From Limanda limanda (lineage: Eukaryota; Chordata; Actinopteri; Pleuronectiformes; Pleuronectidae): a stretch of 64,000 bases of DNA. A model generated the notes under the pieces. The model was not told where the DNA came from and ran no database searches. It was given only the letters and a program-made list of their open reading frames with translations. The stretch lies in the NCBI RefSeq assembly GCF_963576545.1, contig NC_083651.1, forward strand, positions 20,168,248-20,232,247. The letters are read 5' to 3'. Made by a program: the position numbers and the translations under genes. This document shows, in pieces, positions 9,445 to 21,110 of this stretch (positions are counted from its first letter, which is position 1; each line of letters starts with the position of its first letter).

Positions 9445-12400
9445 CTCCGTAGTATGACATCTTCATGGTCAAGTTGGCGATCTAAACTATGTGTCGTTAC
9501 AAAGTTTCTGGTACAGCTCTGCAACGTTTGTGTCAAACGGGCAAAAATACCAGAAAAGTATTTATTTTCATGGTATTCTTGAACTCTAAGAAATTATCTT
9601 TTATATAAAGATAAAGTCAGGTGGACCTATGGAACCCAGAATATAGTCAAAAAAACAGTCCTAACTTAATCTGACTCTGTGACTGAGCTTGTCTTGTTTC
9701 ACTCTGTGATATATGTGAACTGTTGTTACAGACACCTCTTACAGCCTCTTACACCCCTCCTCAGAGGTGTTTCTGTCACAGCTGGGATGTCGCACAGTTG
9801 CATGTTCCCAGCAGAGAGGACTGTGTCGGTGTATGTGCTTTGACACGACACAACACGTGTGCTATAGACACCGCAGACAAATCACAGCAATATGCAGTGA
9901 GAGTGACGGATGACAGAGGAAGAGGCAGCTGCTCTGTGCTTTATTAACGATGACATTTCTAATAAGGGCCTGGCCTTCACTGATGAGAAGCCACTAAAGT
10001 ATGATTTAGCCGCTGCACCAAAACAAAGGCTCTTTCAGAGGAGGTTTTGTGTGGATGGGTGATTTGACCCTGAATGAAAAATCCTTTCACAGCAGTTTGG
10101 ATTATGCTTTTTTCCCTCATTTTTTTCTGCTTCTGTGATATAAGAAAGAGACTTTTGTTTTGTGTTGTCTCTGTGACTTTTTGCTCAAACTCAGCAGTGA
10201 AAGGTTTATGGCTGTTGCATGCGCACATTCCTACAGTTTTGTTTCCATAGAAACAGAGTCCTCGGCAGGCGTTTATTTTAGAGTTACATAAGGATTTACC
10301 AGAATGAAATACACGCGGATATGAGTATTCTCATTTGACTGGATTTCTATTTTAAGTATTAATACACGGCTACTGCAGAACATATCAAATACGGGTTTTA
10401 TTTTTCATGCTGGTGCTATATTTGGATGTTCGATTGTACGAGTCGTTGCCGAACATATTCCTCTGCATGTGTCAGATTCCTTCTCAAAATGAACTGTTGT
10501 TTGACACACTTCATTAGCATTGCCGAGTGTGTTATACCGTGTGCCATATGAACGTGGGTGTTGCATAACAGCTGGTGTTTAGAAACACAATTAGATTTAT
10601 ATGAGGCAGCCCAGGTTTATAATTATTGAACTGCTCAGGCATCAACCTTTGAATAATGTTCAGAAATTAACTGGATATTAATGGCCACGATTAAGTCTAG
10701 TGCCGTTGTTAGGTTTTGAAGAAAGCTACAGTTTATTAGATCATCTACATCAGAGAGTGGTCTTTTTTTTGGGGAAAGAATGAGGAGGGATTCACCCCCC
10801 GGGCCTGCAGGATTCACAGGACAGAGGTCTTACAGTAACTCCCACACCATCTGCACGAACAGTAGAGCACTATTATTAGCTGATAGATGAAGCTGTTTAG
10901 CTCTTCCCTGCAGCAACGTCACCTGAGGCTTCACTTCACTTGTTTAAACGTGTTTTCTCATCATGCATCGTGCTATCGATGTTTTAGTCCTGTATATATA
11001 TATCCGGTGTGGATGTCCGATAGCTGTTAGAAAACAAAAAAAACAGAGCGTTTCATACATCACAGCTCTCAGAAGCCTGTTGAGGATCACATGGCGACAG
11101 TGTTTTGCCCAAAGGCGGCTGACACGCTCACAATAACATACGATTTCCATTGACACTTAACTCTCGATCGCTTTGGCCCTAAAGTTCTCATTAGTTTATC
11201 CCGCTTTATCCACCGCTGCACACTTCCATGTGCCCACAGGCTCCGGGACTCTGACTCGATAGTGCAGAAATAATACTTTGAATACCCCAAACGCACTTGA
11301 TGTTCAGTCTCTCGCACATCTGCGCTTGTGTACAGCGCCGTAATCAGTGGATTATTTTTATGACCTTGGGAATCGGGGTAAAAACCACAGATGCCCCTGT
11401 AGTTTTCCACGATCCTCGCCATCAGCGGCGGCGTCTAGTTGTGAGCGAGCACTTTGGACCCAACTGTCACTGCCAGAACAATATTAAGCTGGTAATTAAA
11501 ACACGTGATAATAACCAACTGCAGTCGCTGATTTCCTAATGGATTTTAACAAGCCTGAACATGAGCACCCCCAGCCATTCCTCTCTGCTAAAAGAATGGC
11601 TGTTTGGACTGATATAACCAATTTACTTGGGGGGTGGGGGCGTTCTAGAATGTAGAAGTAATTATAGATTTTCTATGCTCACTTTCTGTATGAAATTAAA
11701 GGTTTTATTTCCAGCAGAATGTTAAATATGCTAAGATGGATAGGGCTTTGCTGTAGGCAGTGCCGTGTGATATAATGCACAGCCAGATATGATGGTGCTG
11801 AGTAATCATTTATGCGCTTCCAATAACTTTGGATGTAAAAAAAAAAGGTTTATCATTAATGCAAACTTCATGATTCTTCTAATTACATTCATTTGTTTCT
11901 GAGGATACGAGGGGGAGGTTTTAAGCAGGGGTTTAATTCAGTCCCCTGTGAAGGATAATTTATTTAAAGGGTATCATAATCTACTATCTGATGCAAGATT
12001 TGCAGAGCACATGAACAAACCCTGAACATGCTAAAAGGATTTTTTCTTTTAAATTGCAAATCTTCAAATGACAGAATTTAGGGCTTTTAAGCAAATTTCC
12101 AAATTCATTTTGGATTTTGTCAAGACAAACAATGGTAGCTGAAGCTTGTACTTTATGTAACCGTATTATTTTTATTGGGTAAGAAATCGCCTCAGATAGA
12201 AATAAATATTGGAGTAATTTAGACTTTAGGCTTTTGCCTGCAGAAGTTTCTTGTCTGGGCTCGTCTCTCCGGAGGTTGATTATCTTAATCCTTTATCTTT
12301 TGTAGCTACTAGTCAAGATTAAACTGTGGAGTGAGCTGTTAAGTAGTATAAGAGCTGATTTACATTTTTCCCTAAAAAAATACATTAAATTCTATAGGTT

Positions 12401-13124
12401 GTTTTCTATATTATTTATGTGTCACCTTTAACCTATTTTTTAATAAAAAAAGAATCTTCACCAGCTTAAGTTAAGACAAATCAAATGAATTTATTTATTT
12501 TCTCAAATTAAAGGGATCATTCGTTTTAATATAACTTGTTAATCTCAATCTGAACAAATTTAATTTAGTTTCTCCCCAATTAATTTTTTTAATTGGTGCA
12601 TTGGTAATTTAAAATGTTCCTTTTTTAGTGTAATGCGGAGCCACAGGTAAACACTGCACTGACAGTTTGGCATTAGTAGTCAATTTAGAATGAGCTGGGC
12701 CTTTATGATTATATAATAACCACTTCTATTATATAAATAAACAAACCATAGAGCAAATACTCAGATATACTTTTAATTATTTTTCAAGTTAGGCTGAGAA
12801 TTGCTCATCATGTTTGAAAAGGGAAAATCAATTAAGCTTTTTATTTAGGCAGCTGGCTCCATAAGACATTAAGAGCTTATTAAATGAATCAGTTGTGTTT
12901 GCAGTATTGTTTGCTTTGTGATGCAGGAATCCCGGCGAATATTGTTGATTCTAATGGAGCAGTGCCAAGCATATAATGAAATCAGGGTTCTGCTGTTAAA
13001 TACCAGAGTCATGAAGTGTTTCGTATTAAACCATTAGACTCTGCTGTGTTGGGCTGTGACACATAATTTGTCATAATTTGTGGCGCCTCAGAGTTAATTG
13101 TGTGTTTTATTTCTTCCCTGACAG
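9444..13124 (+). other. Probable kcnj3 intron, 3' part
   Basis: This is non-coding DNA leading to the kcnj3 acceptor, whose polypyrimidine tract and AG are at 13,107-13,124 (ttatttcttccctgacag). The last ~250 bp (about 12,880-13,060) are AT-rich and read like conserved intronic sequence, which is an impression only. No other kcnj3 exon was found, so the intron runs beyond the window or contains the mobile block at 1-4.6 kb. Confidence 0.6.
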
Positions 13125-13720
13125 GGATGACCTGCCAAGCGAGGACGTCTTACACCGAGGACGAGGTCCTGTGGGGACACCGCTTCTTCCCAGTCATCTC
13201 CTTGGAGGAAGGCTTCTTCAAGGTGGACTACTCCCAGTTCCACGCCACATTCGAGGTGCCCACCACTCCGCACAGCGTGAAGGAGCAGGAGGAGGCTTTG
13301 CTCCTCTCCTCGCCCCTCATGGCTCCGTCCCTGTGCAACAGCGGGGAGAAGAACAGCTCCCTGGACTGCCTGGAGACGCTGGAGGACAATGACAGCACCA
13401 CCAAGCTGCCCACCAAGCTCCAGAAGATGTCGGGACGGGAAGGCCTGCCCAAGAAGCTTCTGAGGATGAGCTCCACCACCTCAGAAATGACTTACAACTT
13501 CGGAGACCTGCCCATGAAGCTGCAGCGAATCAGTTCTGTACCCGGGGTCTCTGATGATAAGCATGGCGGTAAGGCCTCCAGGATGTGCACAGAGCCCATG
13601 AGCAAGTCGGTGGCGGACTTACCTCCCAAGCTGCAGCGAATGTCTGGGGGAGTGGGGGGCAGGATGGACGGACACCTACCGCCCAAACTCAGAAAGATGA
13701 ATTCAGATCGCTTTACATAA
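13125..13720 (+). CDS. kcnj3: GIRK1 / Kir3.1 G-protein-gated inward rectifier K+ channel, terminal exon
   Basis: This exon encodes the last 198 residues of a Kir3.1 subunit, the obligate partner of Kir3.2/Kir3.4 in neuronal and atrial GIRK channels that open on binding G-beta-gamma. It begins in phase 1: its GG completes a Gly codon begun in the previous exon. The first ~55 residues are the conserved end of the Kir cytoplasmic domain ([35 protein letters not shown]). The rest is the long GIRK1-specific distal tail, ending RKMNSDRFT with the stop at 13718-13720. The tail carries five LPxKLxx(M/I)(S/N) motifs, at exon residues 95, 108, 129, 166 and 185. Several end in RMSS/RISS, fitting basophilic kinase sites; phosphorylation of GIRK1 in this region is reported (from memory). 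The frame is intact and the GC content is well above the flanks. Earlier exons are not in the window. Whether this is the a or b teleost paralogue cannot be told. Confidence 0.97.
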
Positions 13721-14950
13721 AGCAGGCGACATATTTAAACTTCTGCCATCCACCTTTATCCCCCCCCTACCCGAAGTCCTTGTACTATTCCTAATTTATT
13801 AACGAACAATATTCTTATATTAAAAGAAATGTAGAATTTGTGCACAAATACCTTATATAAAGTAGGGTGATGGAATTGAGCACATTTGTCCCTGGGTGTA
13901 AGTGTACATGCTATGATGAAAGGTCTCTGACTCTTTTTTTTTAGGACGATGTACAATTAGCACAATCTGGCATGTAAGAAACAGCGCATGTAGAACCGAA
14001 TCTCAATAACTTCTGGCATGTCATTTATGGATATATTACTTTACATGAACGATTTCATTGGTAAATTGACTGACGGTGAAGAATTGCACAAAGCCATATG
14101 ATTTACTACGTGGGAAACTTCTCATCACACGGCTCTGGTTTGTGACGGCGAAAGGCACATGACGTTTGTTTTCAGTTGATTGCTTTTGTTGTTTAAACGT
14201 AAAGTTGTGGCAATGTTATGTTGATTGCATGCTCCTCTTATTGACTTAGCTATACAAAGGTAATAGACAAAGATGTTTAGCCTTAACTATATTACCTTGT
14301 TTCCATTTTCATGTTTGTTCACAGCTGTATTTTTGGTATTTCATATATAGACTATTTTACCATGTGCGATTTTATGATTTTATTAGTTGATCAAATTCCG
14401 AATTTGTTGCCAGATGATGTGTTTTACGTTGGAAAATGCATTATCTGCATCATGTGACCAGTCTGAACTGGGCAGAATGCGAGACAACTTCACTTGCTTA
14501 TTAAAGTAACACTTAAGTTGAAAGAGTCCATATTTGTACTTGATAAGCACAAAGCAATCATTCTATACTATACCCGCTGATATTAGAAAGCATTTATGGG
14601 CATTTTGTTATGAATTAACTGCTCCGGGGCTACAGTTCAGTACTGTGCAGTCACTCTCACTACAAAGTCAGTGTAGTAATCTGCAGTAAGCCTGTGTAGT
14701 CATATCAGACACGCCATTAGAATTTCAACTTAGGTGTTACTAGATTCAGAGGTGGGCCTGTAAACGGTCCACATCCTCTCTCCTCTGTGATGAAAGCAAT
14801 AATATTATAATGACTATAATCTTGATATAGCCACAGGGTCAACCACAGCCCGATATCCATCCTGTTTACTGAATCCATGCCATCAAATCTGGTTTTCTCT
14901 AAATGCATAAAATACATTGTATGATACCCAATCTCTTCAGGAATAAAGAT
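13721..14950 (+). other. kcnj3: Probable kcnj3 3' UTR
   Basis: AT-rich non-coding sequence after the stop. Candidate polyadenylation signals are ATTAAA at 13819-13824, ATTAAA at 14500-14505 and AATAAA at 14942-14947. The last is canonical and would give a UTR of about 1.2 kb. The UTR end is inferred from these hexamers. Confidence 0.5.
14942..14947 (+). promoter_or_regulatory. Polyadenylation signal AATAAA (candidate, kcnj3)
   Basis: The first canonical AATAAA downstream of the kcnj3 stop codon on this strand. Confidence 0.4.
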
Positions 14951-15608
14951 CTAACTAACTGTTACGCATCTCGCTACTTTGACCAGATGCAATGCATGCG
15001 TATCCAGTTCTAATCAAATACATTGTTTTAAATAAGCGTATATGACAGGGGGTGTGGTCATAATGAAGGAAGAGCAACAACACTCTTAACTCACTGTAAA
15101 GAGCCTTTGCAGCTGCATCTACCACCATACAAGTCTAATCATTACCCAAGGCAAAGCACATTCAAATCACTTTTCACCTTAAAGGAATAGGGCCACTCTG
15201 GGAAATATGATTATTTGCCTTCTTGCCAAGAGTTAGATTGATACCACTCCCACATCTGTACAGTTACTATGAAGCTTAAGAGCCAGCAGCCAGTTAGATT
15301 AGAGCATTAAGACGGGAAACATGAGGATTACCTAACCTGGCTCTGTTCATGCTATATTTCATTTCTTTAATCTGTGTCTTCTGTCAGTTTTAAAAGCCAA
15401 AGTGTAATAACAACACACTTTTATAAATGGCAAATTGTTGTTATAACACATTTTATTAACAAGTTAACAAACAAGATGTAGCATGCTAAATAGTAAAAGG
15501 TAGATTCCGTTACCGTTGATCGGAAACAGACCAGACATATTCAAGTCTGTGTGCTAAGCTAAGCTCACAGGGTGTTAGCCGTAGCCACATACTGCATAGA
15601 ACCTGGCA

Positions 15609-16020
15609 ATAGACTGTATATAAAGATGGACGACAAGTCTCCACTTGTACCTAATATCCAGAACTGAAGCCAAAAAATCCCGGATATACGGACGCCACCA
15701 TCTTGTGCATTTGGAGCCAGAGTCTGTGCCGTAGTGATAGGGGGATGGAGCAGCGGTTGCAAGGTTCCAAACAAATAATGAAAACCAAACCTACCGGAAA
15801 AATGTGCACTTGAACAAACATCAGTGTGATAAGAACTACGCAACATTCCAAAAACCATCTTTAACCAATTTTTTATGACTTTTTAGTTTGGTCCATGTCC
15901 CATCCATTGTAATGGAGGAGGAAGGATATATAACATATACTGTAGCCACCCACCAGGTGGTGATCAAGATGCTTTGGCTTCACTTTTGGGAGCAGTCATG
16001 AATCCATCTTTAAACACATC
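15609..16020. repeat. Fold-back compound of dispersed repeat family A
   Basis: The left end reads gactgtatataaagatggac in plus orientation. The right end is inverted: cttcacttttgggagcagtc, then aatccatctttaaac, the complement of the family A opening. The inverted part also carries cccatccattgtaatgg and ccaccaggtggtgatcaag. The middle holds a second recognisable fish repeat phrase (cccggatatacggacgccac). Open frames on the minus strand here (about 15,565-15,858) are repeat-derived. Confidence 0.6.
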
Positions 16021-16025
16021 CTAAG

Positions 16026-18939
16026 AGCCTGACCATGATAGATTTTTGGAGAGGCAGCTTCAGAACTTTACTCCTTAAGCAAGCTTATAAATAAAGCAAC
16101 TAACCTTGTTACAGTGAAATGTTTATAACAGTGTTAACATGAAGGGAGGTTTTCATGTGTAGAAAGGATGGAGGAAGTGCTGCATGATATAGCTTCTCTT
16201 GACTGAGACAGAAATAAGCATATACTGTATGTATATATATTTATATAACTTGAATAAATAAAAATAATTTCAACCAACACCATTATGTCTGTGGAAGGCT
16301 CATATCAGCCAATTTGTATTGGCCAACCGAGAAATCAGTTGGACTCCATGCATAAATATGCACAGACATGAGAGTGGTATTAATATTCTTGTATAATTCT
16401 TGGCAAGAAACGATAGATTCTCAAACTATTCCTTCAATGCCAAAATCTATAAGATCCTCTCTTATAGCAATCTTATGCCTCTACCTAATGTAAGCCTTTC
16501 AAAAGCACAGACAAAGCCCTGGTAATCATGCGACACCGGTCGATCACTCCTTATTTCTACATCGTCAGATACTGAACATGTGCTGTAGAAGATAACTCAA
16601 CCAAAACCCTCTCAAAAATCCCAGGAGCACAGATGTAGATGATTGTATCTTCTCAGAGTCAGTCTGCAGTTCTTCTCCCGCAAACACAAAAGATACAGCA
16701 CCCACCACGGCTCGCTCGTGCTATTCCTGTACAGTTATCTTGCCTTATTGACAACACATGCAGGGCTGAGAATTGATGCGATCTAATTCTAAATCTGGAC
16801 CAACACTGTGCCAGAAAAAGGATCCCACTTCAACACGGAGCCAGTGTCCCTGCGAGAAATCTTTTCTTCTGGCACTTTCTTGTTTTGATCAAACCCTGTG
16901 TAATCACTGCTGCTGTTCACATTTCACGCTCTACTCTCTGCTGCTGTCAAATATGCTGTGTAAATAACAACTGTACCTTAGGAGATACCTTAACGGAATT
17001 GTGGAGATAAACTCAGTGCCATGACTGTCGTCGTCACAGGCAGTTTGTTTCACTCTGAATCTCTGATATAAACCCATGGGATGGATCAGAATATCCAGAA
17101 CTGCTGAAGGCATCCTCCTCTGACTCCTCGGGGAGGGGGTGCAAATCCCCTCGGGCCACGTTTTAACAGCTCTCGCTTTACCACAAAACGATTCTACTTT
17201 ATGACAAATGAGATCTTTGCTTTAAATGTCACCTTTTTTCTCTTTTAGCTTTTGTCACAGGGAAATGAGTTTCTCTAGCGCTGGAGCCATCAGTGCCTCC
17301 TCACACAGACAGCATGTCAATACTAAAATAATTGACTCAAGTGTAATTTGGGAGATGTGAGAGGATTATAGTAGGAGGCAGGAAAATCGTTACTCAGAGT
17401 TCACAATCTTGTTAGCATTCCACGAAAATGTAACATGTGATCATTTCCATTGTAAGGTTTCTCGACAAAGAGTATCTGACACAGACTCAGCCCGTGGCAA
17501 AGAAAACAGCTGCTTGCTTATTACAGGACAAATTAAAGCCTGAAATGGCAGCAGTTTCTGTTTCTTCTCACTCTCTCTGTTAAATCCTAATGGTTCCCGT
17601 AAGTACTCAACAACACAAAGAAATCAGAGAAATGGTTTCCCGTGTCACCGCACTTTGTATTTCATTGAACCTGTGTCAGGATTGGACAGGACAGAGAGCG
17701 AGCTGTTGGCCTGACACCCTGAGAGACAAGACACATCTTCACACTAACACAATGGTTTTCTGAGTTTTGCCTGGTCTGCCATTTCCTCTGCTACGTATGA
17801 ACATGTCTCATCATGTAGTTTAATAAAAGTAATATCATGCTTACTTCCATGGGCTAGGGTTTGGCCTGAAAAACTCAATATCTGGCTCCCAAGAGGAATC
17901 GAGTTAAAATGAAATAAGGGAGTCTTATTACTCGGTACTCGTAACACAACGGGTTTAATACTGCAAGCACAAATAATATTTCTTTGTTTTCAGACATGAA
18001 CTTGGGTCAGTACATATTCTAGGATTTTACTTTCTCATATGAAGAACATAGCAGAGATAGTCAGACGAGGAGTGGTGCCAGGGTATAGCACACCAGAGAC
18101 AGGACATATAAACCATGCTGTGGAAATCACGTCTTCTTGTTCACAGCACATTAGTGTAGCCCTTATCGTTAAAAACCTCTTATCTCTTGTCTTTCCACGT
18201 TGACGTCTCCAATCGCATCTTTGACATATATGAAACCTCTTTTTTCGCTTCCATCACATGTTAGGAGCCATCATCATTCCCACTGGCTTGCTTTGAATTG
18301 TCCAGACATTTTTAAGCTGTATTCTCATGTTTGCTCACTAATGGGTTCACAGGAAGCAACTGATTCGGACAGTACATGTATTTCCTCTGGTCTTTTTTTG
18401 CCCCTGATATGCAGCTATAAGGTTGAGTTATCCTGGAAAAACTAGTTTGTACAACCTGTCATCCCACTACGTTAAAAAGACAAAGCATTTCATAAGCAGC
18501 CCCACTGGACTGCAGGCTGTAAAGTGAGACCTCAGAGAGGTGGGTGAGCAGCCATAATAGTTTATACACGGAGATAACAGTGCCCACTTTAAGACAGTCT
18601 CTCCTCGAAGGCCTTTGTATTGTTACTCTTGGTTTGAGACATGAAAGGTGGCAGAGGAGGTTGTGTGAGGAATGCAAAGAGCAAGAGAGCAAGGCCGTAA
18701 AAATAAATTCAGGACACGCTTGCTTTCTCACTGTGGCACCGTCGGTCAATCTTGGCATGAAGTGGCTGCATATATCAGACTGTCAGTTTCAGAAAGTTAC
18801 AGAGAACAGTGCCTGCACCATCATTTGATACGAAGTGATACAGTTAGAATGTGAGAGAAGTATTTTCTTCGAGTTCATCGACACCTTTGGAATTGTTTGT
18901 AGGTCGTATGTCTTTTTGTTTGTTCGTCCTTTTTTTGGG
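16026..18939. other. Intergenic segment, no gene seen
   Basis: Nearly 3 kb with only short open frames of random appearance. No repeats above ~15 bp stood out beyond small TA patches (about 16,200-16,260). Confidence 0.4.
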
Positions 18940-19160
18940 AACGTGATATATCAGCAACGCCTTGAGGGATCTCGGACTCCAGGTGGAACTGGTTACATTA
19001 TTGTGGTCTGGCCTTAGCTCAAGAACTCATACACTAACTGTTACAAATGTCTATATAAAGTGAAAAGATGAAGTGATGACGTCTCATAACTAAAGGGTCA
19101 AAGGTCAGCTTCACTGTGACATCATTCTTGTGGTCGCATCAGGTACAAGGGCAGTTCTGT
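18940..19160 (+). repeat. Dispersed fish repeat remnant (GGTCAAAGGTCA-containing)
   Basis: It contains gatatatcagcaacgccttg, ggccttagctcaagaactca, gaagtgatgacgtc, ggtcaaaggtcagcttcact and gtgacatcat. This succession matches a common fish interspersed repeat that I recall. Its aggtcaaaggtca core resembles a DR1 nuclear-receptor half-site pair, which is a by-product of the repeat. Confidence 0.5.
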
Positions 19161-19904
19161 TTGACAAAGGAGATTACAGAGACTTGTTTTGACTGAATAT
19201 TGAAGACATTTTTTTTTTAAATATTATATAATAGAAGGTTCACTATTAATATTCAAACCCCCAATTAAAATCACAAAATAATGAATTAAATGAACACAAG
19301 TTTGAATTTAAAAGAGAAGATGAGGATGGGATGTAAAAGTCCATATAAAGGACATTTAAAAATCCAAGGATATATGGATTACAGTTCTTCATGTTACTTA
19401 CCTATAAGTATCGATTTATTCCCCTTCCCTCAGACACATCCTCATATCACTGTCTTCATCACCTTTCAAAAACCAGCAGCATTTTTTATGACAGCACAGG
19501 TTGCATTTATAGACATCACCATGCTGGACCGACAGTCAAGAGTGTGTCACTGGGTGTGGTCTCCTGAAATCTTCAGATTACTCTCTAGTCCAGTTGACCA
19601 TAGAGTAAATCAGATTTCAGGGCCTCTGTCGGGATTTTCCAATTCAATACCGCTGCAGAGGCTCCTGTGTCATGAGCCCTGGGTTTGATTTACCGAGGTG
19701 CAGGTCGTGCTGGGAAGCTGAGTGTTCACTGTAGCTCAAGGCGGTCGTGATTTGATCATTCTCAAATAAGCGGGTGGTATCACTGCCTGTTGTTCGACAT
19801 GCCTTCTGATGCTGAGCAGGGACGGTCACTGCAAGGGAGAAGGAAACGAACGGCATTCTAAGTATACATTGATGTACCTAAATTAAGCACTTGCCCATGA
19901 GTCT

Positions 19905-20275
19905 CATCCATCCATCCATCCATCCTACTTATCTCATCCCAAACCATTTCCCTTCCCTGACACTGACTCTCCCTCTGCCTGGTCACCAGTAAACCCTCTC
20001 AGATCAGCCTATGAGACGCATCTTCACTTCAACCCCTTCACTGAACATCCATTCATTTCTCCTCAACAACATAATTACATTCAAACCTTTAAATCACACA
20101 TAGTGAGGGCGTGGTCCTTGCTTAACCTGTAAAACAACCATTTACACTCACATTAACAAGTATACACAATTTAGAGTCTCCAATTAATCCCAAGTTGCAT
20201 GTTTTTAAAATGCGTCAGAAAACCCAAGCAGACGTGGAGAGAACACGCAAACGTACCCACGACATGTTGAAGAGA
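19905..20275 (-). repeat. Degenerate SINE-like repeat, antisense copy
   Basis: It starts with a (ccat)n tract (19,905-19,924). It later shows acacaatttagagtctccaa, aaacccaagcagacgtggag and gaacacgcaaac, the complement of the 'ggagtttgcatgttctc ... taaattg ... ggatggatgg' tail seen in the 8,053-8,290 element. Confidence 0.55.
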
Positions 20276-21020
20276 AATATATGAACCTGGTCAATTTGAA
20301 CATATTCAGATCGCAAATTATAGCAATATTATTTATTTAGGTTTGTATGAAGCAAATTCAAGTGAACTTGTGACATTTTCCTTTTAAACTCCCTAGTCCA
20401 TTTCAGATCCCCGAAGATCTGCGCCGCCCTCCGACAGAGCAGAGTGAACAAAAGACAAAACTGACAGGGAGATGAGAGAAGTGCATTACAGGCGGCAGAG
20501 GAGAGCCAAATTGGTGAGTGGGATGAATAATGTATTTATCTCAATCCTTCCAATCCTGTAAGTTTGCGAAATGACAGTGATCAAAGTTGAGTCTGGAAGG
20601 GTTGGTATTAAGGGGGAGATTAAAATGGTTGGGAGAAGTGTAAAAGAGAACACCAGCGGGGGGAGAGAGGATATTTCTGTCTCTTGTCAGATTCTGTCAG
20701 GACTTGTTTTACATTTACACTTTCCCTCTTCATCCCTGAGCTCTTATCCTGGCAATGCAACGAGGTTTGATGATTCAGGGTGGAAACAGCTGCAACAGCC
20801 TATTGCTTTGCCGCTGTCGAGACGGCACGCCGCACTGTGTTCTGCACTCTAAAGTTTGCATTGGAAATCAGACCCCCCCCCCCCTGCCTGGTGTATTTAT
20901 ATTCTCTTCAGTGTATTGATTGAAGTTTGCTTCTTATACGGGAAAAGAAAAGGTGGAAAGGACAAATTACGCTAAAAATCCATCCATCGACACAAACACA
21001 GCCCTGCATATTTTTGCATG
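20276..21020. other. Intergenic segment, no gene seen
   Basis: Purine-rich in parts (about 20,440-20,670), with a poly-C run at about 20,872-20,884. No coding similarity was recognised. Confidence 0.4.
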
Positions 21021-21110
21021 GACACACACACACACACACACACACAAAAAACACACACACACACGCACGCACGCACACACGCACGCACACACACACACAC
21101 ACACACACAC
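21021..21110. repeat. Compound (CA)n / (GCAC)n microsatellite
   Basis: CA repeats interrupted by AAAAA and by GCAC units (ACGCACGCACGC). Open frames reading His-Thr or Val-Cys across it are spurious. Confidence 0.95.

Noticed and set aside
4626..13100. Search for kcnj3 exon 2 (the cytoplasmic segment before GMTCQ)
   Set aside because: No matching coding segment was found by reading all frames; it is expected left of the window.
15565..15858. 97-codon minus-strand frame
   Set aside because: It is derived from the fold-back family A repeat and a second repeat phrase, and has no domain.
18940..19160. ggtcaaaggtca as a nuclear-receptor DR1 site
   Set aside because: It is part of a dispersed repeat phrase, so the match is not specific to this locus.
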